A stretch of DNA of 64,000 nt. Origin: Asterella californica. Taxonomy: Eukaryota > Streptophyta > Marchantiopsida > Marchantiales > Aytoniaceae. Shown one piece after another: positions 11,931 to 22,971 of the stretch. The stretch covers positions 14,927,001 through 14,991,000 of the forward strand of contig JAYKYS010000008.1 in the NCBI GenBank assembly GCA_036924285.1, written 5' to 3'. The translations under genes were made by a program, and so were the position numbers. The stretch's first letter is position 1, and every line of letters starts with the position of its first letter. The notes below the pieces were generated by a model that worked only from the letters and a program-made list of their open reading frames with translations, had not been told where the DNA came from and searched no databases.

Positions 11931-11986
11931 CTCCTCGACTGCTTTCTTGGTGATGTTTTACAACATAGTTACATCCGTCTACGGCT

Positions 11987-12355
11987 CTAATGTTGACTTG
12001 TGAAGTTTGACGATATCGAACATAGAAGCTGTTCGGAAGCTACCTCGTTCTCTTGCTGTCTCTCTCTCGCGTAAGACGTTAAAAGTCCTCTGTGTTGCTC
12101 CAAGGCAGATCTACAAGTAGAAAACTGATGCATAATGTAAAACCACATATCCAACAGAATGCGGGCGGTGTGTAAACAAATGGACCTCAATGCATTGTTC
12201 ACAGAGTCAGCGCGATTTGATGTGACTTTCTCATATCTAGGGAGAGGAAACCATGCTCTACTATAAAGCTCGGGTCGAATTGTCTTCAAGTAGGTTGCCA
12301 AATCTACTCTTTTCTCTCCGGATTCTTCGATACCAGACATTATCTGCTCAAACAT
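11987..12355 (-). pseudogene. MULE transposase C-terminal core flank
   Basis: The 122-residue frame has YLKTIRPELYSRAWFPLPR, then YEKVTSNRADSVNNALRSI, then WFYIMHQF. The TSNxADSxNxxLR phrase is a signature of MULE transposases just after the catalytic domain. The DDE core itself, expected upstream between 12355 and 12624, is not open in any frame. This is a fragment with no expected activity. Confidence 0.75.
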
Positions 12356-12623
12356 GACACATAATAAATCGACAACTTAGCAACTGACTTCCTACTGCGC
12401 AAAAAAACACAGAATGAACTTCAATGAATCTGACACCATCCAATGAATCTACGGATATTAATCAGAAAGTTAATATATATGAGACTTACCGCTCGATACT
12501 CTTAGCATATAAAAGCGCTAGGAACGGTTTCTATGCATCATGACCAAATCGAGTGCGGAGGTTCATCCGTATATGTTGAGCGCAATTCCCGTGCAAAGAA
12601 TCACGTCTGATTTCACACATCCG

Positions 12624-13395
12624 TCACATCTGCGCATAAGAGGACTTCCTGTGAAACGATTGACGGAATTCCTCGACAAGATCCATAACGGGTGTTTTCT
12701 GGTTCACGACCACACGGTTTCCAAGGATTGAACTAAGCCATCGAGAATTCTTGGTAGGTCCATGCCAAGATTGTACGCTTGCTGGACATGAATGGATAAT
12801 GTCACATATCGTGTGTGACATTATCCATTCATGTCCTTATGTGCTATCATCCTAAAAGAGCAAGATAAATTCACATCATCTGAACTACGCATAAGTCCTC
12901 TAGCACGATACAGCCTTCGTCTCTCGCTCAAATACCGTAGCTGCTCTCCGCAAGCACCATTCTTTGGTACTTTTCGTGTCGCACCTATAGGTTGTCCATC
13001 AAGCTCCACGTTGAAATTGATCGGTCCTCCTACAAGTTGATCGGGTGCTGAGATCACTCGTCATCTCGTCCTCCATTGTCTGAACTCGTGGAACAATCGG
13101 TCAAGTTCATTGTTGCGATGAACAAAGAGATCATAATTCTCCTCCTTCCCTCCATAGACTTCATTTGACTGGGACAATCTTCGATGTCGAATGAGAGCGC
13201 ATACCTACACACACGCACTCTACAATCTCCTTTCGGCTTCATCTTGTGGTAGGTCTGACCTAACACCACGCACAGACATGATAGTGCATACTCAAACTCG
13301 TCAAAGTTAACAAACAAAGAATCCAATTTGATTTTACTAGCAGCTGCGTGAATCTCTTCACATGGTCTTCCTCTCACATCGAGTAGCGGTCGCAC
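12624..13395 (-). pseudogene. MULE transposase N-terminal region
   Basis: Three adjoining frames are seen. The first (13054-13395) starts MRPLLDVRGRPCEEI. The second (12821-13057) contains LVGGPINFNVELDG. The third (12624-12821) reads SILGNRVVVNQKTPVMDLV and then EEFRQSFHRKSSYAQM. The last phrase matches the conserved part of MULE transposases that precedes the catalytic core. The frames overlap or abut at their ends, which points to single-base frameshifts. A fold-back duplication interrupts the join of the second and third frames. Confidence 0.65.
12784..12836. repeat. Perfect 23-bp hairpin inside the MULE relic
   Basis: Positions 12784-12806 and 12814-12836 are exact reverse complements separated by a 7-base loop (TATCGTG). 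The arms contain GGACATGAATGGATAATG. It interrupts the transposase reading frame, so one arm is probably an inverted duplicate of the other, made during or after decay. Confidence 0.9.
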
Positions 13396-13933
13396 TTCTT
13401 CTGTCCAAAATTGTGCTCTCCAGCGTTAGAATATATTCTCGTCGTGCTCTCCCTCCACTCTAGAGAAAGAAATGTGAAGGATATATCCTCGGTTGGAAAA
13501 TTCAGTTCATCAATATTCCATTCCTCTGTCACTATCTCCATCGAATATTGAATGCTTCTACACGCACGTCAATCCCACTCAAGAGTGTCCACTATCACGC
13601 TGCGGACAACCAGCAAATATACACAGATTCAAAAACAACACAATTCTGCTGGAGAGCATCAATGAATGAGCAGAGCGTCATGAGCAGAGCAGGGCATCAT
13701 TATGCCACTCATCATTTTCAACTCTACCACGTCATATTACTGACCATGTTGGACATACATTGCAATCCACGTCTACATACACATCTATCCACGTCAACGA
13801 CACTGTCACGATGTCCATCAAACACTTCCTACTAGCAATCATGGGCCTGATTAAGTAATCACTTACGTGCAGAGGCTCGATCAAGTAATGACATTGCAGT
13901 GTCATCACTATTCATCTAGTGTCACCATGTCAC
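13396..13933. other. Non-coding stretch between MULE relic and composite element
   Basis: No gene is recognised. Positions 13913-13932 (CATCTAGTGTCACCATGTCA) recur exactly, same strand, at 21721-21740 on the far side of the composite element described below. Confidence 0.4.
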
Positions 13934-14039
13934 CAAGTTTTGACGAAATTCCATGATGAAACTTCTGTTATTTTATCTGTAATTTCGAAGATTTGTTGTT
14001 TTTAAAATTAAAATTTATTTTATTATTTATAATATGGAT

Positions 14040-14345
14040 GGACTTGGACGGACGTAGGTCTGACCATCAAAATTAAGATGATTTTCACCGGCAAAAAATG
14101 AGAACGGATGATTTTTGCCGGTGAGACATCCGCCGATCTTCGGCGAACGATCAACGGTCTAGATAGAACCATCTAAGCATTTTTGTCAAAGGTCGATGAT
14201 AAGATCTCCTCTTTTGCCGTTGATCCGTCATTTGCTGGCATTCCGTCCGCTGTCTGCCGATGATTTGCAAGCTGTCTTTCATCGGCTAAGGACTGTCTGC
14301 CAAAGAAAAGCTAAAAATCTTTAGCCGTCGATGGACGAAGATCCA
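14040..14345. repeat. Left cluster of subterminal-type motifs
   Basis: Short motifs recur on both strands: TTTCACCGGC, TTTGCCGGTGAG, CCGCCGATCTTCGGCG, GTCTGCCGATGA and GTCCGCTGTCTGCC. Similar motifs fill 20975-21510. The region ends in a CT-rich run (14380-14480). Confidence 0.5.
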
Positions 14346-15593
14346 CCAGCGATCTGCCATCTGACGGCTAGGGCTCCCTCCTCCTCTCTCTCCTCCCTCT
14401 TCTCTTTAACCTCCCCTTCTCTCTTCTCCTCTCTCATTCTTCTATCTTTTCTTCCTGCTTCTTTGCTCTCCTTTTCTCTTCTAGCTTGCTCTACTTCATT
14501 CTTTGTGATATTAGATAGTTCTCATTATATTCTTATATATTAGATAGTTCTCATTATCTATTCATTATTCTATTCTACGTAGGTTGCACTCATGACGCTC
14601 ATTTGGATTAAGGTGATCTGATCATTGATATAGTGATATATTGAGAGACAATGATGAGTATACAGTGTAGTTATTGACAAAAAGTTACGTTTTTGTATTG
14701 CTGGCTACGTGGACCGCACTCGCTACTCTCATTTGGATTAAGATGATCTTATCATTGGGCTAGTGATATACTGAGCAGCGGTTAGTGATGTTAGTGCAAA
14801 TTTGTGGTTGTGGTTGCGATTGCAATTAAGGTTGGACTCTTGGAGGTGGTGTAACATGTACAATTATTGTGATAAGGTGTTGTTGTGACAATGATGTCTT
14901 TCCGTGAAAGAAGACAAGAACTTGTAATTCTAGAGATAACATAATCATCGATGGAAAAAGTAGAATTATCAAACGTCCAACATAACACTCATCAAGCCAG
15001 GGGCCAAAAAAGATCTCAAAGATAAGAGAGCAGTAAGTAAGCAGGTCGAGCTTCACAAGCAAAGTCCTTTTCTCATCAAAGAGAAAATAGAATATTTCGT
15101 CATGCATGGATGGTATGGTTCATTCAGTCAATCCACAAATCTACTTATCAACAAGACTTCTACACATTGAGATTTTTGGACTGACTAATCAGATTTAAGA
15201 GTCTGTTAATTACCAAAGCATTGGAAGCATGTATTGTTGCTTCTGTCGACTTGGAAGTACCACCGTTGGAGCATTTTTCTGATGAAGTAAACGATCGATT
15301 GTATAATTGTTATGACTTTCCTTACAATAGGGTTGAGGAGTAGGAACGTTGGTTGACAAGCACGGTGTCGTGTCGTGGATCGACTTTGGCAAGAAACAAA
15401 CGTTTTGGAAAAATATTTTCTCAAAATTGCTGCTAACACATTTCTGAAAGTAACATTGGATAGATCTTGTAGAGGAGATCAAACTTGGGTTTTAAATCGT
15501 AATAAATAGAGCAAAGACAAAGAAGTTATGGTCACTTTTACTTTTACGGATTTTTTGATGGATGATGGATCAGCGGGCCGCTGGTGAACATGA

Positions 15594-16110
15594 CAAATAA
15601 CAATAAAATGTTATTTATGGATCATGAGGGAACATATCGTTACCAAATGAATTAAGAACAATTTGTTATTTTGGAAGAACCATGGCGGACAGACCGTTGA
15701 TGAGCGTGACAAGACGGAGAACCGTTAGTTCACATTTGATAAATTACAACAAGTTGTTATTTAGTGAAGATCTTCTGCGGATGAGCCGTTAGACAATATG
15801 ACAAATTACAGTAAGCTGTTATTTACCAAGGGCCACGGACAGATGGACCGTCAACAAACAGCAGATCGTTAGATGACGACGATAAGTAACAACAAGTTGT
15901 TATTTAAGAGAATCATCGACTAACATGGAAACCACATCATGGAGTTATTTACAAACCGTCATCTTGGGTACCATTGGCTGTGCATGTAAAACAAAACATG
16001 TTGTTATTTATGCTGGATCATTGATTCGCAGATGGATCATCAGTGCATACGGAAAAAAACAATGTATTGTTATTTACAACAAATAATAAAAATATATTGT
16101 TATTTCACAA
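15594..16110. repeat. Array of nine GTTATTT motifs with palindromic lead
   Basis: GTTATTT occurs at 15610, 15665, 15756, 15818, 15899, 15944, 16003, 16069 and 16099, always in the same orientation. Several copies are preceded by an imperfect palindrome of the form ACAAnnTTGTTATTT. The spacer DNA between several copies also repeats a GGACnGATGnnCCGTT phrase. It may lie inside the 3' LTR of element C, whose start is placed at 16253 on the minus strand. Confidence 0.75.
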
Positions 16111-16230
16111 ACACATTAGTCATGTGTAAATGAGCAAAAAGAGAGCTCGATTTTTGAAAGGTTACTATCAACAAGCCAACTTGGGTTGATTTTGGCAAAC
16201 ATACACACTGACTAACAATGCTAAGGGGCT

Positions 16231-16265
16231 AGCTAAGGGACCACGACACGACATCCACCCTCTCC
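16231..16265 (-). promoter_or_regulatory. Candidate polypurine tract and 3' LTR start of element C
   Basis: On the minus strand GGAGAGGGTGGA (16265-16254) is followed by TGTCGTGTCGTGG. A purine tract followed by TG suits a 3' LTR boundary, and the element C pol frames lie upstream. The same TGTCGTGTCGTGG start is seen at three plus-strand sites and, with one change, at another minus-strand site in the window. Confidence 0.4.
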
Positions 16266-16680
16266 AAACTTGTACATCTTCTGGTATGCACCAGAGATGT
16301 CAACCAAGAAGTGGAATCGGCACTCACATCATCTTGTCATCCTCCCTCCTATCTCAGACAACCTCACCCTCAAGGTTGCAACGTGATAGTCATGTTGAAG
16401 TGTCATGATCTTTCCTGGATTCATGCTCATCGACTTCATCTTCAAGCTCTACTCATAATCCTCATCCTCAAACTGAAACTCTGTCAAGATATCTGCTACA
16501 TCTACCTCTTCATCTCTCTCTTTGAAAATCTTGACACGTTTACATGCCACTGGTATCTTCAAGCTCGTTCCGTCCAACTCTTGCAAGGCGTAAGTTACGT
16601 TGTTGTTCTCCATCACATACGGTACAAACCACGTTTGAAAATCTTTCGTTGTGCACTATGCTGGTTGTCTAAACTATTGT

Positions 16681-17538
16681 CTAGACTAACACCCAATCAC
16701 CTTTTTTGATTTCTCTAGGTCTTAGACGATGTCCTTGATCAAACCTGACTTTGTTCTTCAATCGTGCTTCTTGTAGCCTATCCAAAGCAACTTGGATATC
16801 TTTAGGTCTTCTCTCTAACTGTCTAATTCGAATAGCAAGAAGTTCTTCCTTTGTCAGATTATCCTCCCAAAGGTAACACACTCCATGTCGAAACGTGTCG
16901 GCATGATAGATTTCTGACTTGTGATGAGCTCCACTGGCATATAACTTCTTATCGAGTTGTGTCGTTCGATCTGTCCATAACGTAAATGATAAGAGTCGAG
17001 GTCACTCGCGCACCTTTTTGTTGCAAACCTTCACCAAAACCTTCACAATGAGCACATGATCGCGTTCGCTCTTGACATTCTCTTCAGGGTTGTAAGCAGT
17101 TGTAAGTGACAACCTCACGTCACACCTTGCAAAGAATTCATGAGCCTCATGTGCATCAAACTCTCTTTGATCTGCAATGATCTTTCCCACACATCCATAT
17201 CAACAAACAACCTCTTCCAAGAGAAATTTACATACTCCTTCAGTTGTCTTTGTCCGAAGCGCCCTATCCTCAACTTGATTTGAAAGATCTTCTCGAGCAA
17301 GTATCAAGTATCTCATCTGCCAATTGGCATAGTCACCAAGTCTACGACCCACTTGAAGTGGATTGCACAATGAGTAAGTCGGGTGTAATGCGTCTCGATG
17401 TCAAATATTTGACTACATCTGACATGTCAAACAAGACTCCACAAAAGATATGACATTCTTGTACATGTTTTCTACCAATATCGCTCTTTCATCTTCAAAA
17501 AAGTGATCCAGATTCCTCGATGTCCACCCCAAAGACTC
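16681..17538 (-). pseudogene. Gypsy C integrase
   Basis: Right after the truncated reverse transcriptase the minus strand encodes HESLWGGHRG and then ESCLTCQM, an H2C2 integrase zinc-binding domain in shifting frames. The frame 17002-17190 has the core phrase TTAYNPEENVKSERDH around the catalytic glutamate. The frame 16681-16881 has DNLTKEELLAIRIRQLERR and ends KKGDWVLV, the integrase C-terminal side. Frames are broken at least three times. Confidence 0.7.
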
Positions 17539-18313
17539 TCATGAAATACTCTGAGCAACTAGATCTCTCATTGAGTAAATGACTCTTCTTGCAAACGCCT
17601 CAGCAAACTCATCCACAATCGGTCCCACCCCAACATTTCTGATTGTTACTGTGCTCACCGGTTGCATATCTTGGATGGATCGCAGTGATCCATTCTTCTT
17701 TGACACTGTAAACCATCTGATCGAATACGGTGCAAACGACGGCTCCAAGATCTTCATCTGTCCGCATCTTCTCCTTCAACAACTCTACCAGTTTAGACAA
17801 GTGAGCTCACGATACAAGAATTGGTCTTAGATTTCACGGCACATGCGGTACTGTGAAGATAACCATCGAGGTAACGACGTATGGATCTACACACCCAATC
17901 TCATGTAGCTCAAAGACAAATGCTTTCTCATGCCTTGAAAGCATCTCCTTGAAGCACTTCCTCTCTTCTGGTAGAAGAGACTCATCAGATCTAGTCTTCA
18001 ATTCTTCAAGGGTCTCATCCGTGAACTTATGTCCTATCATTGTAAGATCTCTCAAACTCTTCTCCTTTGAAGCTCGGTCCATCTGTTGGTTAGTGTCTTC
18101 CGGCAAAGGCCCAGCAACTGGCTTTATCTTCTTATCCACTGTCTTGTACTTCGTCTCAACTTGAATCTCAGGTGCACGAAATGATTCGATCACTGAATAA
18201 GACCTCCCTTGAATGAATCTACACAACTTTATACATATCCTTCCATCTAATAGACGTGATCTCTCGCAAAAAATCCTCCAACCCATCCTCCTCAAAAAAC
18301 GCCAAAAATCCAT
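17539..18313 (-). pseudogene. Gypsy C reverse transcriptase, N-terminal half only
   Basis: The frame 17834-18313 holds the linker before reverse transcriptase with LPEERKCFKEMLSRHEKAF. The frame 17539-17757 holds EPSFAPYSIRWFTVSKKNG, then SLRSIQDMQPVSTVTIRN and DEFAEAFARRVIYSMRDL. These are fingers-domain motifs. The palm with its YxDD box, the connection and RNase H are absent; the sequence passes within tens of bases into integrase. The deletion removes catalysis. Confidence 0.75.
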
Positions 18314-18644
18314 TCATCCCCTTCTAGCTCACCCAGCTCTTTCAACATCAACTCAACCTCACACAAATGTTTTTGTTCTTTTTTTCTCAGTTCTTCAACC
18401 TTCTTGTAAATAGCAATCCCATACTTTGAAAACCCAACAAACCTTGTACAAAAGACACTTTCTTCTTCAAGCGAGAGTACCTTCTCCTGCGCACCACCAC
18501 AATCATGCTCTATAGTGGTACTGAACAAAAATCCTTGAACTCTTCACTCAACCTTGGAAGCGATTTCTCCCTTAGACGATCCGGATTACGCTCGTGACTG
18601 GACGGTACAGTCAAGAATTGTACCGATCTCTTTCCATCTTGAGT

Positions 18645-18980
18645 TCAGATCCTAGAATAAGCAGATCCGTCGTCTAGTACCCTTGTCTTCCTCCGAGTTG
18701 CTATGATGAAGGGTTGGCCAAGAATGAGTGGATATGATGTTGCTTCTTGAACAAAGAAGTTTTGCTCGATAGCAACATCACATATCCGCACTCTAACGTC
18801 TAGACAGGCTCCATACAAATCTCCTCTTGTGTTGTTGGCTGCTCTCATGATCCACCCATGCTCTGTATTGATAGATCACTTCCTCGTCCTGTACAACTCT
18901 TTTGACATGATGTTGATTTCTCATCCATGATCAATTAGAGTAACCACCGGCTCATCCAAATCTCCAATCCTCACCAATGT
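18645..18980 (-). pseudogene. Gypsy C aspartic protease region
   Basis: The frame 18645-18848 reads GACLDVRVRICDVAIEQNFF and then YPLILGQPFI, which matches the second half of a retropepsin domain (the ILGQPF block). The active-site half lies upstream around 18850-18980 in a frame with a stop, where DHG-type residues can be read. In a working element this enzyme would cut the polyprotein. Confidence 0.65.
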
Positions 18981-19598
18981 CTTTGTCGTAGCTCGAGTCC
19001 AGTGACCGTGACTTTAATGACTTGAGCTTTGCTTCTCATCCTCCTCTTCATCCTCAAAATGAACCTTACGTCTATGATCTTTCTTCCTCTGAAGAATATA
19101 CATTGCACTTTGCAAGCGCTCTCTTCTCATCCACAGACACTCTAGTATCCAAAGCATGCGATAAAATAGTTTCACTCGTAATCTATCGCTTCCGTTTGAT
19201 GATGTCGATGATGACATCATGAAACTCACGCTTTGCAATATCTAAAACCTCTCTCAAGGTAAACTCCACTTTCGCATTTAGAATGCGATCTTTCAAGACT
19301 CTCTTCAGTCTGTTGAAACCTCGATGTATGACTGTAGTTTGTATGCAGCTAGTTTATCCTTCTCCTTCTAAGACTCATTTGCTCTTTCTTTTGATGGAGA
19401 AGGAGCCTCATCCATTGGTAGATCTTGAGCTCCCGCATCTCGAAGCTCTTGACTAACCTTCTCTCCTCGAGTCTATCTCTTGGAAGAAGTTCTTTCCTCT
19501 ACATCCTCTGAATCTCGTCTTCTCTTTTCTTCCAACAACGCTTCGTGTTGGTTCTTGACGATGTAAGCATGTACCGATAGAGCTTCTATCGGATCTTC

Positions 19599-19979
19599 TC
19601 ATCCAATATCCCTTCGGATTGTAGCAGCTTTCCTCAACAATGTCTCACGTGCCATCTTTCCTTTCTGTTTCATGGAGATGACAGATGACCATAATCCACT
19701 CGGCTCAACATGCTCAAGTAAACTTCTCTCAGCTTGATCCTCAAGCCTTGTGCCATAAGTTCCAGCTTCCACTATTGCAACTGCTTGCGCTGATAAGTGA
19801 TCTTCAACCAACTTTTTCATCCCTCCTCTAGAATTAAAAGGAGATAATGCATTGGAACCTTGCAAGATTGGAAAATACTTCAAGTCATATTCGAGTGTCG
19901 CTTCAAAACTAGAAGTGTCAAAAAGATGACAAAGATCGTGAGTCTTTTCTCTAGTTGCTAAGGAGTCCAACTGGTGCAT
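19599..19979 (-). pseudogene. Gypsy C gag-like region
   Basis: The 126-residue frame lies upstream of the protease and has LPR-poor, charged, helical sequence such as SRGGMKKLVEDHLSAQAV and RSLLEHVEPSGLW. Its position and the following basic stretch suit the gag part of this gypsy family. No zinc knuckle is visible. Further frames between 19014 and 19599 look like continuing gag in shifted frames, including an acidic KVHFEDEEEDEK patch. Confidence 0.5.
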
Positions 19980-20974
19980 ATTCTAAAACTTCTCTAGTAG
20001 GTCGAAATAAAATACTTCTTCTCTCTTTGATTTGCATTAGTTGCAAAATCTCCTAAACCAAACATGAAGAAGCACTTGGACATGTGGATACATCCTTAAC
20101 AAATGATTTTTGGAGAAACTCAAATTCACTTTGACTAGCATGGACCTTCGTTTCCGTAAAGTGACATTTCATCCTCTAAGTGTTGTACGCCACCGTCGCT
20201 TTGCAATGTTTGCATTGAATTATGAATTTTTTGTCTCTTCCACTCTTGCTCGTCCATATCAAGTATTGTTCTTGTGTTAACTTTCCACATCCACACACTT
20301 GGTTTGGAAGTTACTCGTTGCTTGTATACTCTTCGATGTAGGTCATATCTCCAACAATCTTGACGACCTGAACTCTTCTACTACCTCGAGTTTTATCTTT
20401 TTTTCAGCAAGTGATCAAGAGAATATGACCTATCCATTGTATAACCAACTAACCTAAATGATCAAGTATTGCAAATCACAAGTGAAGTTTGGACAAGATC
20501 ACGTAGTTAGTTAGTTGTACTCAATAGGTGAAGTCACGTATGTCCTCAATGTCATCCATGAATCCTCAGTACAAAATAATGATGGTCCACATGGTCAAAT
20601 CATCCTAATCCAGATGAGAATGGTGAGTGCAATCCAACAATTATCTACCACTTAGTACTTATTAATTAACTATATGTTAATTTTGTCAAGGATGGATATG
20701 AGACCAAGATGGCTGAGAGAGTGATGAAATGGAGGATTGTATAGAGAAAATGAATAATGAACATCAAGAGTCAGAGCTCTTATATACTATGAGAGACAAG
20801 AGTGTTAATCAATGGCAAAAAAGCTTTCCAAGCATAATATTAACTCACCTTCAAAATTATTAATTAACCTTAATTTCATAGAATTGTTAGTTGTTCTTAA
20901 CAATGTCAAATGTCACCATTATCAATCCGTTGTAACCAAAATTTAATTGGTAAAAATGACACAAGTTGCTTCCC
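19980..20974. other. Mostly non-coding stretch with a finger-like fragment
   Basis: The only protein-like sequence is the BED-finger-like fragment at 20053-20295. The remainder, 20296-20974, is AT-rich and shows no gene. Confidence 0.4.
20053..20295 (-). pseudogene. Possible BED-type zinc-finger fragment
   Basis: The minus-strand frame encodes CGCGKLTQEQYLIWTSK, then KFIIQCKHCKATVAYNT, a stop, then RMKCHFTETKVHA. A CxxC pair followed about a dozen residues later by a CxH-type ending recalls BED fingers at the start of hAT and related transposases. One internal stop is present. If real, it could be the N-terminus of the transposase of the enclosing composite element. The call rests on spacing of a few residues only. 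Confidence 0.3.
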
Positions 20975-21510
20975 TCTTCTCCATTCGCTCCTCGGATCAG
21001 ACTGACGAGGTTATATTTTGACCCTGTTAGTGATGGATTGCCAGTGGATGATCATCATCACGCATCTTGGCGATCCATCTTTCGTGGCGGTCGTCCATCT
21101 TTCACCGACGGATGTTCTCTAGTAGATGATGAGCGCCAATGGACGTTCGCTGAGGATTCAATCGGCAGTCTGTCGATGGATGATCTTCGTCGATAGATCT
21201 TGCATGATGGATCACCGACATGTTATCATTTACGGACGGTCGTCCGCTAGTTGATGACAAGCACTAGCGGATGATCGCCAACAAATGTCTTGACCGACAG
21301 ACGATCTTCACCGGCAGATTTTGCATGACGAATCATTGGCGGTTTGTATTTCGCTTGTGATCTTTCATCAGCAAATGACGAGCGCCGACAGATGTTCACT
21401 ACCAAGTATCTTGACGGTCTGTCGACGGACGGTCTTCACCGACGACTGATAACAAGTGCCTCTCGGTGGTCCATCTTTCAATGATCGGCTCACTAACGGA
21501 TCATCTATGA
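20975..21510. repeat. Right cluster of subterminal-type motifs
   Basis: The stretch is a mosaic of short motifs (GGATGATCTTCRTCG, CACCGACGGA, CTAGTTGATGACAAGC, GATCTTCACCGGCAG) similar to those in 14040-14345. A short plus-strand open frame at 20966-21196 is a by-product and has no domain. Confidence 0.5.
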
Positions 21511-21643
21511 AATTGTGTATTATCGTTACGGAATGCTTCTATTTTTGTTCACCTTTTTGTTAATAGTTTACAAGTATAAAATTTTAAATAAAATGAAATT
21601 TTAGAATTTTGTGTCATTATGATCATTTCTGTCAAACTCTTGA

Positions 21644-22559
21644 AATTTTGATTGGCTCAAAAATTGATCACGTCATACATGTGAATGTCTTATCACTTTC
21701 TCATTTCATCAATATTTCGTCATCTAGTGTCACCATGTCATATGTGTGAATGTCTAGCCACAACATATATCTTACCATGTCACCTCTATGAATGTCTTAG
21801 CACCTTATCATGTCATCACTATTTCATAATCTTGTGCCACCATGTCACACATGTGAATGCCCCGTCAGAACATATCTTTCACCATGTGTAGATATGTCCT
21901 CACTGTGGAGTTACAAGATTTGAACCTTAGACCTCCACCTTCCAACTCACGAGAACTATAGTGGCTACTATGACCATAAAGCTGAATTCACATGATGTAT
22001 ATATGCACTCTTTTTGTTTAATAAACATAAGCTTGGATATTTATTTCATAATATGATTTTAAATTTTAAATTTTTATAATTTCATATAAATTTTGACATG
22101 ATAATTCTCAGACTCAAGAGACAAAGTACAAGGATTCAAGTTTAACGATTTAACGATTTAAGTTTTATATAATGTTTTTAATGATAAAATGTTTAATGAT
22201 ATTCAGTTAAAAGACTAAAAAATGTAATGATATGTATTAAATGACATATGGAACTTTTAGACACAATTGAAAGATAAGTATTTAGAATGCTATAAGTTTC
22301 AATGATACAAAGATCAAGACAAACATATTTAAAACAAACAAACATAATATTAGATTAATATTAAAAGTTTTTATGATTCTTACTACTTTTGACAAGCAAA
22401 ATAAGTGACTCGGAATAAGACTATGTCATTGAAATCCCAAATTAAAATGAAACGTGACATCATTTATTTGCATTGTGATAGAGAGTCTTCCTAAAGAAGC
22501 GCGAGCCTTCTAATTGTGATGAGTAAGAGGATAAAAACTGAATGTGAAATTAAAAGCCA
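21644..22559. other. AT-rich stretch with short repeats
   Basis: Positions 21680-21880 repeat the phrase CACCATGTCA(CA)NNTGTGAATG three to four times. From 21960 on, the DNA is AT-rich without a gene. A tRNA-like head is listed separately. Confidence 0.4.
21900..21965 (-). repeat. tRNA-like SINE head
   Basis: On the minus strand a box A-like TAGTTCTCGTGAGTTGG (21958-21942) is followed at normal spacing by a box B-like AAGGTTCAAATCTT (21928-21915). This is the internal Pol III promoter layout of tRNA-derived SINEs. It does not fold into a convincing functional tRNA. Confidence 0.4.
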
Positions 22560-22560
22560 A

Positions 22561-22971
22561 CTAGTCTGTTGACAACAACCGAAGCCTCCACAAATACCGA
22601 TTTTTGTCCAACAAGTGACCCCTACTCAACAACATCAATTTACATTCATCAGAAAGTAAATTTACACCCAGATACAACAATAGATAAAATTTGGACTCCC
22701 AAATCTTTATTCTTTTTCTTGTAACCTTCTCAAACTTCAAAACCTCAAAAACTTGATCCACTCAATTCCTCTCTTCTTCTCGTATGCGTCGATGGCTTTC
22801 TTCGACAACAAAAAGTACAATACCTCTAATCGCATGATGCTCACTTTTCCTTACTAACACCCCAATTAAGCAACTCTCGAGCTTAGCTAAGGTCTTGCTT
22901 ATTAAAAATTTCTTAGCTCTTGATGTCATCTTGATACCACTTATCTTATAGTACATGTCCTCATGTGTCAA
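22561..22971 (-). CDS. Open frame with one internal stop, unknown
   Basis: Two minus-strand frames of 69 and 66 residues are in the same phase and are separated by one stop codon. The upstream one starts MTHEDMYYKISGIKMTSRAKK and the second starts MDQVFEVLKFEKVTRK. The sequence is basic and leucine-rich without a recognised domain. Its start lies inside the tail of the 22880-23545 dispersed repeat, so it may be part of a mobile element. Its coding status is doubtful. Confidence 0.15.

Larger units (their letters stand above)
11208..13395 (-). mobile_element. Mutator-like (MULE) transposase relic
   Basis: Minus-strand frames line up in the order of a MULE transposase: an N-terminal part (13395-12624), a C-terminal catalytic-flank part (12355-11987), a SWIM-like segment (about 11930-11660) and a CCHC zinc knuckle (11465-11208). 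The frames are broken by stops, frameshifts and an inverted duplication at 12784-12836. No terminal inverted repeats or target duplication were found, so the ends given are those of the coding remains. Such transposases cut and paste DNA using the element ends. This copy is inactive. Confidence 0.75.
16681..19979 (-). mobile_element. Ty3/gypsy element C, internally deleted
   Basis: Minus-strand frames give gag-like, protease, pre-reverse-transcriptase, reverse-transcriptase N-terminal and integrase segments in that order. The family resembles gypsy elements known from mosses and basidiomycete fungi, where the phrase KNGSLRxIQDMQPV is typical. Most of the reverse transcriptase and all of RNase H are missing. 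No 5' LTR was found to the right of 19979. The copy is dead. Confidence 0.8.
13934..21643. mobile_element. Possible composite terminal-inverted-repeat element
   Basis: The left end (13934-13962, AAGTTTTGACGAAATT...) and the reverse complement of 21611-21643 (AGAGTTTGACAGAAATG...) are similar over about 28 bases. Just inside both ends lie stretches rich in short degenerate motifs such as CGGATGATC, TTCACCGGC and CCGACGGA, which resemble subterminal repeats of plant DNA transposons. Identical 20-base direct repeats lie outside both ends. The interior holds gypsy element C and a BED-finger-like fragment. The boundaries and the class (hAT, CACTA or other) are uncertain. Confidence 0.3.

Noticed and set aside
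15594..16110. CRISPR array
   Set aside because: The repeated motif is only seven bases plus a loose palindrome, spacing varies from 30 to 91 bases, and the context is eukaryotic mobile DNA.
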